33,878 nucleotides of DNA from Chlorobiota bacterium (lineage in GTDB: Bacteria; Bacteroidota; Ignavibacteria; OLB7): NCBI GenBank assembly GCA_021296135.1, contig JAGWAZ010000015.1, forward strand, positions 1-33,878, written 5' to 3'. Shown piece after piece: positions 25,558 through 33,766 of this stretch (positions within the stretch are counted from its first letter, which is position 1; each line of letters opens with the position of its first letter). Made by a program: the position numbers and the translations under genes. Below the pieces are notes generated by a model, which did not search any database, was not told the origin of the DNA, and saw only the letters and a program-made list of their open reading frames with translations.

Positions 25558-25626
25558 GTTATGCCCTGGCAGTGTAGAATCAATAGAGGGCTAACCTACA
25601 GAGTTCGATCAGGCGGATATACCGCC
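25558..25626 (+). promoter_or_regulatory. Structured spacer between rpoA and rplQ
   Basis: Two hairpins can be read. GTTATGCCCT (25558-25567) pairs with AGGGCTAAC (25587-25595) with one bulged T. GGCGG/CCGCC (25612-25616 with 25622-25626) pairs around loop ATATA. The second ends 18 nt before the rplQ start. There is no T-run, so these are probably not terminators. They follow the pattern seen in other spacers of the cluster. Confidence 0.45.
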
Positions 25627-25644
25627 ACAGAATAGAAAAGGGGA

Positions 25645-26382
25645 ATGAGACACAGAGTTGTAGGCAGAAAGCTCAGCAGAACCGCAAGTCACCGACGTGC
25701 ATTGCTGCGTTCACTCTCCACTGAGCTTCTTCGCCATAAAAGAATTGTCACCACCGAGGCAAAGGCTAAAGAGGCCAGCCGCTTTGTTGAAGGGCTAATC
25801 TCCAAGGCTCGTCGGGCGTGGAACTCCCAACAGAATGGGGGCACGGTAAATCATCACGCACGGCGGATGATAGGTCGTAACATTAAGGATAAGAAAGTCC
25901 TGCGTGAGCTTTTCTCGGATATTGCTGAAAAGGTTGCAGATCGACCTGGAGGGTATACCCGCGTTGTTCGTATTGGGCGGCGCAATGGTGATGGTGCTGA
26001 GATGGCAGTTCTTGAACTTGTTGATTACAACCTTGATCGTGATGAGAGTGCTGTTCGCAGCCGCTCGAAGAACTTGATGTCACGGGCAGAACGGGTTCGT
26101 CGCAGCCAGGAGAAACAGAAGCAGATGGCAGAAGTCGCCGAAGTTGAAGAAGTCGAAGAGGCAACCGAGAAGCTTGAGGGGACCCCTGAGGTTGAGGCGA
26201 CCGAAGATAGTGAAGGAGCTCCAGCCTCCGAAGCTGAAGAAAGCGTAGCGGAAGAAGCTGATGCCGTTGAAGAGTCAGCCTCTGAGCAGACCGATGAGGC
26301 CTCAGACGAATCAGAATCAACCGATGGTTCTGAAGAGGAGCAGGCACAGGGAGACGAAGAAGAGAAGCAGGGAGGGAAATAA
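25645..26382 (+). CDS. rplQ: 50S ribosomal protein L17 with long acidic C-terminal tail
   Basis: L17 lies near the tunnel exit at the bottom of the 50S subunit. The core, residues 1 to about 129, is standard: [22 protein letters not shown] (split), [16 protein letters not shown], and [27 protein letters not shown] (split). A basic linker follows (about 130-160). Residues about 163-245 are dominated by Glu, Asp, Ser and Ala, with no hydrophobic core, so they are probably disordered. L17 is usually about 116-130 residues, and some Bacteroidota have longer acidic forms. This gene ends the cluster, followed by a terminator. The reading frame is closed by TAA at 26380-26382. Confidence 0.95.
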   Translation: MRHRVVGRKLSRTASHRRALLRSLSTELLRHKRIVTTEAKAKEASRFVEGLISKARRAWNSQQNGGTVNHHARRMIGRNIKDKKVLRELFSDIAEKVADRPGGYTRVVRIGRRNGDGAEMAVLELVDYNLDRDESAVRSRSKNLMSRAERVRRSQEKQKQMAEVAEVEEVEEATEKLEGTPEVEATEDSEGAPASEAEESVAEEADAVEESASEQTDEASDESESTDGSEEEQAQGDEEEKQGGK

Positions 26383-26438
26383 TTCCTGATTCCTGAGGGC
26401 ATTAATCAAATCCGATCAGATATCAGCATTATGTATAT

Positions 26439-26484
26439 AAACGAGCCGAAGGCGTCTGCAGGATCGCTTTCGGCTCGTTTTCAT
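26439..26484 (+). terminator. Intrinsic terminator after rplQ
   Basis: ACGAGCCGAA (26441-26450) pairs perfectly with TTCGGCTCGT (26469-26478), and flanking A and T bases extend the stem to 12 pairs. TTTTCATTATTT follows. It closes the S10-spc-alpha transcript. It ends about 25 nt before the engB start, so engB must be served by a promoter overlapping this region or by read-through. Confidence 0.85.
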
Positions 26485-26507
26485 TATTTGTAGAGATATA
26501 GAGCTAT

Positions 26508-27101
26508 ATGATAGCCGCGTTGCAGGCTGAGTTCATTACGAGCGCAACCACCAGAAAGGGTTTCCCCGAAACACAACTACCCGAAGTTGCCTTTGTCGGG
26601 AGGTCAAACGTTGGCAAGTCTACCCTGTTGAATGCTCTTGTGGGAAGAAAGAAGCTCGCTCGCATTAGCTCTACTCCAGGCAAGACTCGCCAGATCAATT
26701 TCTATCGCATCAACGAAAAATTCCACTTCGTTGATCTTCCTGGATATGGTTATGCCAAGGTATCAAAGACCGAAAGAGAGGCTTGGAGAAAAACTATCGA
26801 AGACTATCTTACGCATCGGGAGCAATTGCGTCTGGTAGTCTCATTGATTGATATACGTCACGACCCTACCCGCCGTGATCGCGATCTGATCGAGTGGCTC
26901 GATTTCCTTCAACGCCCTTTCATTATTGTCCTGACAAAATCAGATAAAGTGAAGAAAGGGGAAATCACCTCCCGATTGAGCCAGGTAGATAGTCAGTTCG
27001 GTCATTATACAAGTTTCCTGGAGGCCGTATCATTTTCCATTACAGATTATGAATCTCGATCTAATGTTCTAAAGGCAATAGTAGGTCGTGCGAGGTTATA
27101 G
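26508..27101 (+). CDS. engB: Ribosome-biogenesis GTPase EngB (YsxC/YihA)
   Basis: EngB is a Ras-like GTPase needed for late assembly of the 50S subunit. It has 197 residues, the usual length. The P-loop GRSNVGKST (31-39), the switch I stretch ISSTPGKTRQINFY, DLPGYGYAKV (G3) and TKSDK (G4) are intact. The downstream part VSFSITDYESR fits the G5 region. Its place just after the ribosomal cluster is suggestive, but it lies behind a terminator. A short purine stretch (TAGAGATATAGAG) precedes the ATG. The next gene follows after 63 nt. Confidence 0.95.
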   Translation: MIAALQAEFITSATTRKGFPETQLPEVAFVGRSNVGKSTLLNALVGRKKLARISSTPGKTRQINFYRINEKFHFVDLPGYGYAKVSKTEREAWRKTIEDYLTHREQLRLVVSLIDIRHDPTRRDRDLIEWLDFLQRPFIIVLTKSDKVKKGEITSRLSQVDSQFGHYTSFLEAVSFSITDYESRSNVLKAIVGRARL

Positions 27102-27164
27102 GCAATGGCATTAGAATGGTAGAATCCCGAAGATTAATTGATATCCACATAATAATGTTTTGCA

Positions 27165-28307
27165 ATGAAAACACGACTTTTTACGCCCGGGCCAACACCA
27201 GTACCTGAACATATTATGGTGACAATGGCTCAGCCGATGGTTCATCATCGAACCGATGAATTCAAGGATGCATTTGTTGAGGTTAATGAGAATCTAAAGT
27301 ACCTTTTCTGTACCGAACAACCAGTTCTAACCTTAACCTCAAGTGGAAGTGGTGCTATGGAGGCTGCAATTGTGAACACTCTTTCCAGGGGTGATCACAT
27401 CATTACGGTTAATGGTGGAAAGTTTGGAAAACGTTGGGGCAAAATCAGTGAGGTATATGATTTGATTAATCATCAGATTGATGTTGAGTGGGGCAGCGCT
27501 GTTTCGATTGAGCAGATCCGTGCTGAGCTTGACAAGGCACCAGATACTCAGGCAATCTTTCTGACTCACAGTGAAACCTCTACAGGCGTCTTTACCGATG
27601 TAGAGGCAATGGCACAAGAGATTCGTTCAGACTTCGATGGGTTGATTATTGTTGATGGGATTACCGCCGTTGGTGCTCACGAAATGCGATTTGACGATTG
27701 GGAGCTTGATATCGTTGTTACCGGTTCGCAGAAGGGCTTGATGATCCCACCCGGTCTCGCTTTCATTGCATTGAGCGATCGTGCCTGGAAGTCGACGGAG
27801 AAATCGGATCTCCCATCATTCTACTTCGATCTCGGCCAGGCTCGAAAAGCATTCGAAAAGGGGGATACTGCATGGACTCCTGCGGTGACGCTCATTATGG
27901 GGTTGAAGGAATCGCTTGCGATGATTCGTCGAGAAGGACGGGAAGACGTCTGGAAGCGACATGCTCGTCTGGCTGCTGGCCTTCGTTCCGGATTGACCGC
28001 TCTTGGATTCAAGCTTTTTGCTTCTCCTCCTTCAAACGCTGTAACCTCGGCTTATCTTCCGAAGGGTCAGGAGAAGTTCCAGAAAGTCATGAAGGAGAGA
28101 TATGGTATAACCATGGCGGGTGGGCAGGAGCATCTGAAAGGAAAAATCTTCCGAGTATCACATCTGGGTTACTACGATGAAGGAGATATGCTGACTTTCC
28201 TTCACTATGCCGAACGAACATTGAGCGATCTTGATATCGCCTTCGAAGCAGGAGTTGGGGTAGCAACTGCACAGCAAACGTTTTCCACTCTTCTTTCCAC
28301 ACAGTAA
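27165..28307 (+). CDS. Class V aminotransferase, probable phosphoserine transaminase role
   Basis: This 380-residue PLP enzyme belongs to the class V aminotransferases in the alanine/serine-glyoxylate (serine-pyruvate) branch. The PLP lysine is K190 in the TGSQKGLMIPPG segment, and D164 in IIVDGITAVG is the residue that contacts the pyridine nitrogen. The N-terminus TPGPTPVPEHI and the SGSGAMEAA phosphate-binding turn are typical. It is followed after 11 nt by serA, so it probably converts 3-phosphohydroxypyruvate and glutamate to phosphoserine, as related archaeal enzymes do. A glyoxylate-linked activity cannot be excluded. It is not of the classical SerC sequence type. Confidence 0.85.
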   Translation: MKTRLFTPGPTPVPEHIMVTMAQPMVHHRTDEFKDAFVEVNENLKYLFCTEQPVLTLTSSGSGAMEAAIVNTLSRGDHIITVNGGKFGKRWGKISEVYDLINHQIDVEWGSAVSIEQIRAELDKAPDTQAIFLTHSETSTGVFTDVEAMAQEIRSDFDGLIIVDGITAVGAHEMRFDDWELDIVVTGSQKGLMIPPGLAFIALSDRAWKSTEKSDLPSFYFDLGQARKAFEKGDTAWTPAVTLIMGLKESLAMIRREGREDVWKRHARLAAGLRSGLTALGFKLFASPPSNAVTSAYLPKGQEKFQKVMKERYGITMAGGQEHLKGKIFRVSHLGYYDEGDMLTFLHYAERTLSDLDIAFEAGVGVATAQQTFSTLLSTQ

Positions 28308-28318
28308 TTATTAATATA

Positions 28319-29944
28319 ATGCAGTACAAAGTATTGATAACTGATAACGTAGATCAGGGATGTGATGAGATCCTTGCAGGTCAGGGTTTAGAGGTTGTAC
28401 GTGCCCTTGGCAAGAGCGAGGATGAGTTAGCAGAACTTGTGGGCGATTTCGATGCAATGGTCGTACGAAGCGCTGTCAAGGTCAGGCGGCCCCTCATTGA
28501 AAAAATGAGCCGTATGAAAGTCATAGGTCGTGCCGGTGCTGGGGTTGACAACATTGATGTTGAAGCTGCTACCGAGAAAGGAATTCTTGTGATGAACACC
28601 CCGGGAGGCAACACGATTTCCGTTGCCGAGCACACTGTGGCGATGTTGTTATCCCTTTGCAGAAAAATTCCTGCTGCCAATAGGTCGTTGCAGAACGAGG
28701 AATGGAACCGGAAAGCCTTTGTCGGAACAGAGTTGCTCGGGAAAACGGTCGGTGTTCTTGGGTTGGGCCGAATAGGACGCGAAGTGGTCAAGCGACTTCA
28801 AGGGTTTGATGTTACGTTGATTGGATACGATCCAATGCTTTCCCTGGAAGCCATTAAGGCCATGGGCATTGAACCTGTCGATTTTGAATCGCTTGTTTCC
28901 CGATCTGATATCCTTTCTTTGCATTTACCTCTGAACGATGAAACAAGAGACATGATCGGAGAGGACGAACTTTCACGGCTGAAAGAAGGCGCTTTTATTG
29001 TCAATTGTGCTCGTGGAGGAATCGTCGATGAAAAAGCTCTTCTCGCTGCACTGGATCGAGGACAGATTAAGGGGGCTGCCTTCGATGTCTTTATCAATGA
29101 GCCGGTTTTGTTCCCGAACGAGCTGATAAATCATGCACACGTTGTAGCCACACCTCATATCGCAGCTTCAACGTCGGAGGCACAAAAGCGTGTTGCCCTC
29201 GCCGTTGCCCGGCAGATTGCTTCGCTGCTCAATGGAGGAGAGGTTGTGGGGCTTGTTAATGCCGGCGGTCTTGGAGACGCACTCCAGCACGAGTTTACTC
29301 CTTTTGCGAAGGCCGCTATAAGTCTTGGTCGTGTAGTTCGGGAGCTTCTGGGATCCGAGAACTTGACGATTTGGGGGGAGGTTTTTGGAGAGAATACTTC
29401 ACACATGATTGAAGGCCTGGAGGCCTCGCTGTTTGTAGGCCTTCTTGAAGGTAAAGCGCCGGTTGTCAACACTGTCAACGCAGGGATGATGGCAAAGAAC
29501 AGGGGAATCGAAAGCAGGTTTTCAGGGGAAGGCCCTCACAAGAGCTATCACTTCCTTCTACAAGCTACGGTTCAGCATGGAGACAACGACAACATTGTCC
29601 GAGCAGGTGTGACGCTGTTTGGAAGTGGAGAGCCACGCCTTGTGATGCTCAACGATCACTGGCTTGATATTCGCCCTGAAGGCCCAATGTTGTTGGTCGA
29701 TCATGATGACAGACCAGGAACTCTTGCCGGAATATCTACGATTCTTGGTGAGGCGCAAATCAATATCGCGGATCTTTCTCTTGGAAGGGCTGAGCAAGGG
29801 AATGGAGCAATGACCCTCATCAGAGTCGACACACCTGCTGACCCATCGACTTTGCAAAGGGTTTCCTCCGTCGAAAATGTGCGCCGTGTACAAGCCTTGC
29901 AACTCAATCACAAGTCACTTCCAACTTCTGAAACAATAGCGTAA
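28319..29944 (+). CDS. serA: D-3-phosphoglycerate dehydrogenase, long form
   Basis: SerA oxidises 3-phosphoglycerate to 3-phosphohydroxypyruvate with NAD, the first step of serine synthesis. At 541 residues this is the long form. Its parts are a substrate- and NAD-binding core (1 to about 310), an intervening ASB domain (about 315-465), and a C-terminal ACT regulatory domain (about 470-541, starting LLVDHDDRPGTLAGI). The Rossmann motif is GVLGLGRIG (145-153). The catalytic residues are R232, E261 and H280. It lies 11 nt after the aminotransferase gene, which makes a two-step serine pathway operon likely. Serine feedback through the ACT domain is possible but not proven. No clear terminator follows. 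Confidence 0.95.
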   Translation: MQYKVLITDNVDQGCDEILAGQGLEVVRALGKSEDELAELVGDFDAMVVRSAVKVRRPLIEKMSRMKVIGRAGAGVDNIDVEAATEKGILVMNTPGGNTISVAEHTVAMLLSLCRKIPAANRSLQNEEWNRKAFVGTELLGKTVGVLGLGRIGREVVKRLQGFDVTLIGYDPMLSLEAIKAMGIEPVDFESLVSRSDILSLHLPLNDETRDMIGEDELSRLKEGAFIVNCARGGIVDEKALLAALDRGQIKGAAFDVFINEPVLFPNELINHAHVVATPHIAASTSEAQKRVALAVARQIASLLNGGEVVGLVNAGGLGDALQHEFTPFAKAAISLGRVVRELLGSENLTIWGEVFGENTSHMIEGLEASLFVGLLEGKAPVVNTVNAGMMAKNRGIESRFSGEGPHKSYHFLLQATVQHGDNDNIVRAGVTLFGSGEPRLVMLNDHWLDIRPEGPMLLVDHDDRPGTLAGISTILGEAQINIADLSLGRAEQGNGAMTLIRVDTPADPSTLQRVSSVENVRRVQALQLNHKSLPTSETIA

Positions 29945-30317
29945 CCTTTGTAACAATGAAGGTTATATTTCTCGCGAGAATGCAATTGGTGGCACACAAT
30001 CTTGTCTCCTTATTGCGGAGTCAAATACTATTAATTGACGAGTAACAATTCCGTATGGTTCCGTGTAGATTAGCATGATTTCGCACAAGAATCTATCAAG
30101 AAGTCTTAACATCCTGTTTTGCAGGTTTCGATAAAGAGATTATATTCGGCAGTACAATGTAATGCTCTCCAGATGGACGTGATTTTATTACCTGCCGAAA
30201 AAGTAAGAGAGGGGAGTCGAATGCAGTCATCGAGTCCCGAAAACCAAACCAGATTCAGACTACGGTTCATACAAACCATACATTCATTACGCATCACGAT
30301 AAACAAGGAGTAGTTGC
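29945..30317. other. Intergenic region upstream of the TonB receptor
   Basis: No convincing gene lies in these 373 nt. A 64-codon frame (30119-30313) has no recognisable content. The region contains a 12-bp palindrome TTCTCGCGAGAA (29969-29980), a weak CTCC/GGAG hairpin in the stretch that follows, and a promoter-like pair described separately. The transcript leader before the receptor gene would be about 160 nt. Confidence 0.5.
30119..30146 (+). promoter_or_regulatory. Predicted promoter of the TonB receptor gene
   Basis: TTGCAG (30119-30124) and TATATT (30141-30146) are separated by 16 nt. The -10 hexamer TATATT is the same as in the two ribosomal promoters of this window, which gives some support. 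The wider CTATATTTATAG block is not present here. Confidence 0.45.
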
Positions 30318-33300
30318 ATGAAACGCTTGCTACTATGTCTTGCGGGTATATTTCTTGCAGTACCACTTGCACTGCAAGCCCAGACATCAGGAACACTAGA
30401 AGGGACTGTGACAGACGAAAATGGCGAAGGGATTCCTGGGGCTACAGTTCTGGTGATCGGTACAAGCCGTGGAGCGAGTACTGATGTCAACGGCAAGTTC
30501 CTTATTGCCGGTATACGTGCGGGTAACTATGTGGTCGAGATAACCTCAATTGGAACTTCGGACACACTCACTCGTCAGGTGAGTATCTCAGCAAACAGGA
30601 CAACACGTGAAAATTTTCAGTTCGGGTCGACTGGAATAGAGAGTGAGGTTGTTGATTATGTCAAGAAAAGGGAAAGGGTTGATCCTGAAACTACAGGTGC
30701 GGTGCGGGAGCTAACGGGTGACGAACTTCTCAGAGGAAATACTCAGTCAACGTTTGGCGAGATTGCCCGAGAGGCAACCGTTAATACCTCAGGTGGAGGG
30801 TTTAACATAAGGGGTGGTCGTGGAAACGAAACTTCAATCCGGCGTGATGGTATCGAAATCACCGATCCCGTTACTGGTGGAGCCGGTCCTTTAGGGATTA
30901 ATCTTTTTCCCGACGTGGCGCAGGTTGCTGTAGAGCGTGTTCAGATCATCGCTTCCGGCTTCGAGGCTGAGCACGGCGATGTCCTTTCAGGAACAATTAA
31001 CATTGTCACAAAAAACGGACGCAACAATCGATTCGATGGGATCCTGTCCTATCGGACTGGTTTGCCGTTTTTATACGGCTCAAGTAGCCCGATTACTGTC
31101 AAACTTGCCGGCACTGACAAGGATACGGTATTGCCTGGGTATAAGTTGCAGTCAAGTGGTAACCGGGTCTTCGAGTTTGGATTCGGAGGTTATGTCCCGG
31201 GAATAAAGAACAATACAGGAAACAACGCCTTGCGGTTCTATCTCTCGGGACGCTACAATCCGCGGACACGAAATGGAGGGTATGCAGTGATGGATATGTC
31301 GGACGAGTTCGCAGCAGCTCGAGTTACAAAAGCACAAGAGGTTTGGGGGTACTCTCTGGAGCCGACCGATCTCGGTGCAATAGAGCGTGATATCAAAGTT
31401 CGGAACGTTAATGCGAAGCTTCGCTATGACATCGGAGCCCTAACGTACGTCGAGCTTGGTGGTGAGGTCGGTCTGACTACAGGAGAGAGTAATCGTTGGA
31501 GACATCTTTATCGTCGTGACCACCCCGTGTTCTCTCGTGTTGAGGATGATGGCCAGGTTGTCTATGACACAAACTTCGCTCTTATGGAACGGGACATCCA
31601 GGCGACAGACTACAATACCGTGATCAACAGGATTTTGGGTAAAGTATGGAAAGGGCTGAGTGGTGGTTCCAGCTATTTTGAGCTTGAAGGAGCATGGGTT
31701 GTCAACAGATTTGAAATTGGCAAGAAAGACGAAAGTAAAGATTATGGCATCTTCGATCTTTATGACATTCCGGACATTGTAGATCAGTATAATCTTGCGG
31801 TCTTCGATCCATCAAATCCGAGTCTTGTACCAAACGATAATGGTCTAATTGACATATACGAGCTTCCTACTTCCGGAATAAATCCATTAACAGGTCTCTA
31901 TGAAGGCGGGGAGTCCCCGGGTGCAAGTCGTAATCCATATGGAATGATTGCGAGTGGCAGCGGCTTTTTTCCAACGCATGGTAATTCCCGGTCGTTGGAA
32001 CTCCGTGAATCAACAACGATTACGACCGAGGGAACATATGAAACAAACTTCCAGCTCGGAGATGCCCTAAAGGATGAGGATAACGTTCGCACGAAATTGC
32101 GGGCCGGCTTCGACTTTGCATACTATTCGCTGCGTCGTCATGAGAACAACCTCCCATGGGATGTTAGTCCATTCTTTGATGTCTATGGTTTTGACGCCAC
32201 ATATTTTGCCTCGATAGACCCTACAGGCCGTCTGAGAGATTTTCTTGCGCAGCCCTTTCATCCGTTCAAAGGCGCGATCTGGGCGCAGACACGTTTCAAC
32301 TACAAGACGATCGTTTTCAATACAGGCCTTCGTTTTGATTTCTTCAATCCTAACACTCAGGCAGCGCCATTGACGCGCCAGACGCCCGGAGAGCTTCTTG
32401 CTTCGCTCGATACGGTTGGCGATGCCACTATGAAGTTTCAAGTTAGTCCACGCATTGGTATTAGTTATCCGATTACCGACAACGCGAACTTCCGCGTCAA
32501 TTTTGCAATGATGTTCAAGATGCCGGAGATGAGGCTCCTCTACGACAATGCCTATGGAGATGCAAGGCGTGGAAATCGGTTGTTCGGTAATCCCGATATC
32601 GATCCTGAGAAGGTTGTCATCTATGATCTCGGCTATGAGGCACGGCTTAATGATAACTTCTTTGTCGATGTCTCGGCGTTCAATCGCGACATCTTTAATC
32701 AGAGTGGGGTGACCTATGTTCCGGCTGTGCCTTCACCATATATACTACAGACAGTTCAAGAGTATGGCAATGTCAGAGGTCTTGAGCTTACGCTCGAGAT
32801 GAGGCGAGCCGGTCCAAACGATCATATTCGAGGTCGATTGAACTATACACTACAGCGTGCAGCCGGCACGGCTTCCTCCCCTATATCGAACTATCGGACG
32901 CTTATCGGATCGGCTGATCCGTACACCGGTGAGAGACGCGATAACCCACTGACTGAGTTTCCACTTGACTATGATCAGACACATACCTTCAATGCGACGG
33001 TCGGTTTTGTCTGGTTAAACGATCAAGGTCCGGCTCTTGGTGGAATGCATCTGCTGGAGAATACAGATATCTCTTTTACAGGGTTGTATGGGGCGGGGCG
33101 GCCTTTTACCCTGGGTATCGACAGTGATGGTGGCGAGCAGGTCGGTGAGTTCAATGCTAATCGATTCCCCGCACAGTTTAACTCAGAGGCTCGAATCAGT
33201 CGCACGATATACTTAAGCGACATTTTTGGGGAGTCAGTTGGTCGGACAAATCTTGAGATTTTCCTCATAGTATCGAATTTGTTTAACACGACGGGGCCGG

Positions 33301-33611
33301 TATCGTTCTATACAAGAACAGGTACTCCGGATCGAAACGGAACTTCTCTTGACAGACTTCTTGGTGAGTTCCCTGTTGTTTCATACTTCGACAAAGAAGA
33401 CCCAAATCGTCCTGAGACGGTCGGCACAAGTCAATTTGATCAGTTTGGAACACGACACTACAATCCATACGCTGACATCAATCTCGATGGCGTAGTAACC
33501 CAGGCCGAGAAGTATGCTGGATATCAGCGTTATGTTGCAACGGTCCAATCGTTGCGTGGCAACTATGATCTACCTCGAACCTTTACACTGGGAATGCGCC
33601 TTCGCTTTTAA
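30318..33611 (+). CDS. TonB-dependent outer-membrane receptor with CarboxypepD_reg-like domain
   Basis: This 1097-residue protein is an outer-membrane receptor of the Bacteroidota style. Residues 1-22 form the signal peptide (cleavage after LALQAQ). Residues about 25-103 form a carboxypeptidase-regulatory-like beta-sandwich (GTVTDENGEGIPGATVLVIG, then DVNGKFLIAGIRAGNY). A plug follows to about 235, with GFNIRGGRGNETSIRRDGIE and SGTINIVTKNGR. The rest forms the 22-strand barrel, ending in RTFTLGMRLRF with a terminal Phe. An EF-hand-like loop occurs at 1053-1064. AAGGAG lies 7 nt before the ATG. No SusD gene is visible; the next gene is only partly in the window. The transported substrate is unknown. 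Confidence 0.92.
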   Translation: MKRLLLCLAGIFLAVPLALQAQTSGTLEGTVTDENGEGIPGATVLVIGTSRGASTDVNGKFLIAGIRAGNYVVEITSIGTSDTLTRQVSISANRTTRENFQFGSTGIESEVVDYVKKRERVDPETTGAVRELTGDELLRGNTQSTFGEIAREATVNTSGGGFNIRGGRGNETSIRRDGIEITDPVTGGAGPLGINLFPDVAQVAVERVQIIASGFEAEHGDVLSGTINIVTKNGRNNRFDGILSYRTGLPFLYGSSSPITVKLAGTDKDTVLPGYKLQSSGNRVFEFGFGGYVPGIKNNTGNNALRFYLSGRYNPRTRNGGYAVMDMSDEFAAARVTKAQEVWGYSLEPTDLGAIERDIKVRNVNAKLRYDIGALTYVELGGEVGLTTGESNRWRHLYRRDHPVFSRVEDDGQVVYDTNFALMERDIQATDYNTVINRILGKVWKGLSGGSSYFELEGAWVVNRFEIGKKDESKDYGIFDLYDIPDIVDQYNLAVFDPSNPSLVPNDNGLIDIYELPTSGINPLTGLYEGGESPGASRNPYGMIASGSGFFPTHGNSRSLELRESTTITTEGTYETNFQLGDALKDEDNVRTKLRAGFDFAYYSLRRHENNLPWDVSPFFDVYGFDATYFASIDPTGRLRDFLAQPFHPFKGAIWAQTRFNYKTIVFNTGLRFDFFNPNTQAAPLTRQTPGELLASLDTVGDATMKFQVSPRIGISYPITDNANFRVNFAMMFKMPEMRLLYDNAYGDARRGNRLFGNPDIDPEKVVIYDLGYEARLNDNFFVDVSAFNRDIFNQSGVTYVPAVPSPYILQTVQEYGNVRGLELTLEMRRAGPNDHIRGRLNYTLQRAAGTASSPISNYRTLIGSADPYTGERRDNPLTEFPLDYDQTHTFNATVGFVWLNDQGPALGGMHLLENTDISFTGLYGAGRPFTLGIDSDGGEQVGEFNANRFPAQFNSEARISRTIYLSDIFGESVGRTNLEIFLIVSNLFNTTGPVSFYTRTGTPDRNGTSLDRLLGEFPVVSYFDKEDPNRPETVGTSQFDQFGTRHYNPYADINLDGVVTQAEKYAGYQRYVATVQSLRGNYDLPRTFTLGMRLRF

Positions 33612-33629
33612 TGAAGAATATGCCGGGCG

Positions 33630-33665
33630 CTCGTTCCTCTATTCTTGGGGGAGCGAGTTGTCATT
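33630..33665 (+). terminator. Probable terminator after the TonB receptor
   Basis: CTCGTTCCTC (33630-33639) pairs with GGGGAGCGAG (33648-33657) over ten positions, two of them G-U, with an 8-nt loop. TTGTCATT follows, a weak T-rich tail. It lies 18 nt after the receptor stop codon, where termination would be expected. Confidence 0.5.
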
Positions 33666-33681
33666 CCTGGATGTTCATTGC

Positions 33682-33707
33682 ATACATCGATGTATATAAT
33701 AATTATA
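33682..33707. promoter_or_regulatory. Two adjoining palindromes upstream of the last gene
   Basis: ATACATCGATGTAT (33682-33695) is a perfect 14-bp palindrome. It is followed at once by TATAATAATTATA (33695-33707), an inverted repeat with one central base. The second contains a TATAAT hexamer that could be a -10 element. Such symmetry suggests a dimeric repressor or activator site overlapping a promoter for the gene at 33767, which lies 60 nt downstream. The regulator is unknown. Confidence 0.4.
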
Positions 33708-33766
33708 TATACCGAATTAATCGAAATACAAATCGTTCATAATCATAACATAGAGACGTGGAAATC

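Noticed and set aside
26025-26402. A 125-codon antisense frame opposite rplQ
   Set aside because: Its serine-rich composition is again the mirror of the Glu-rich L17 tail. There is no independent evidence for a gene.
30119-30313. A 64-codon + frame upstream of the TonB receptor
   Set aside because: It begins at a TTG that is part of a likely -35 element, has no ribosome-binding site and no recognisable sequence.
30318-33611. A SusC/SusD glycan-uptake pair
   Set aside because: The receptor resembles the general CarboxypepD_reg-TonB type, and the partial gene after it does not look like a SusD start. There are no glycoside hydrolases nearby.
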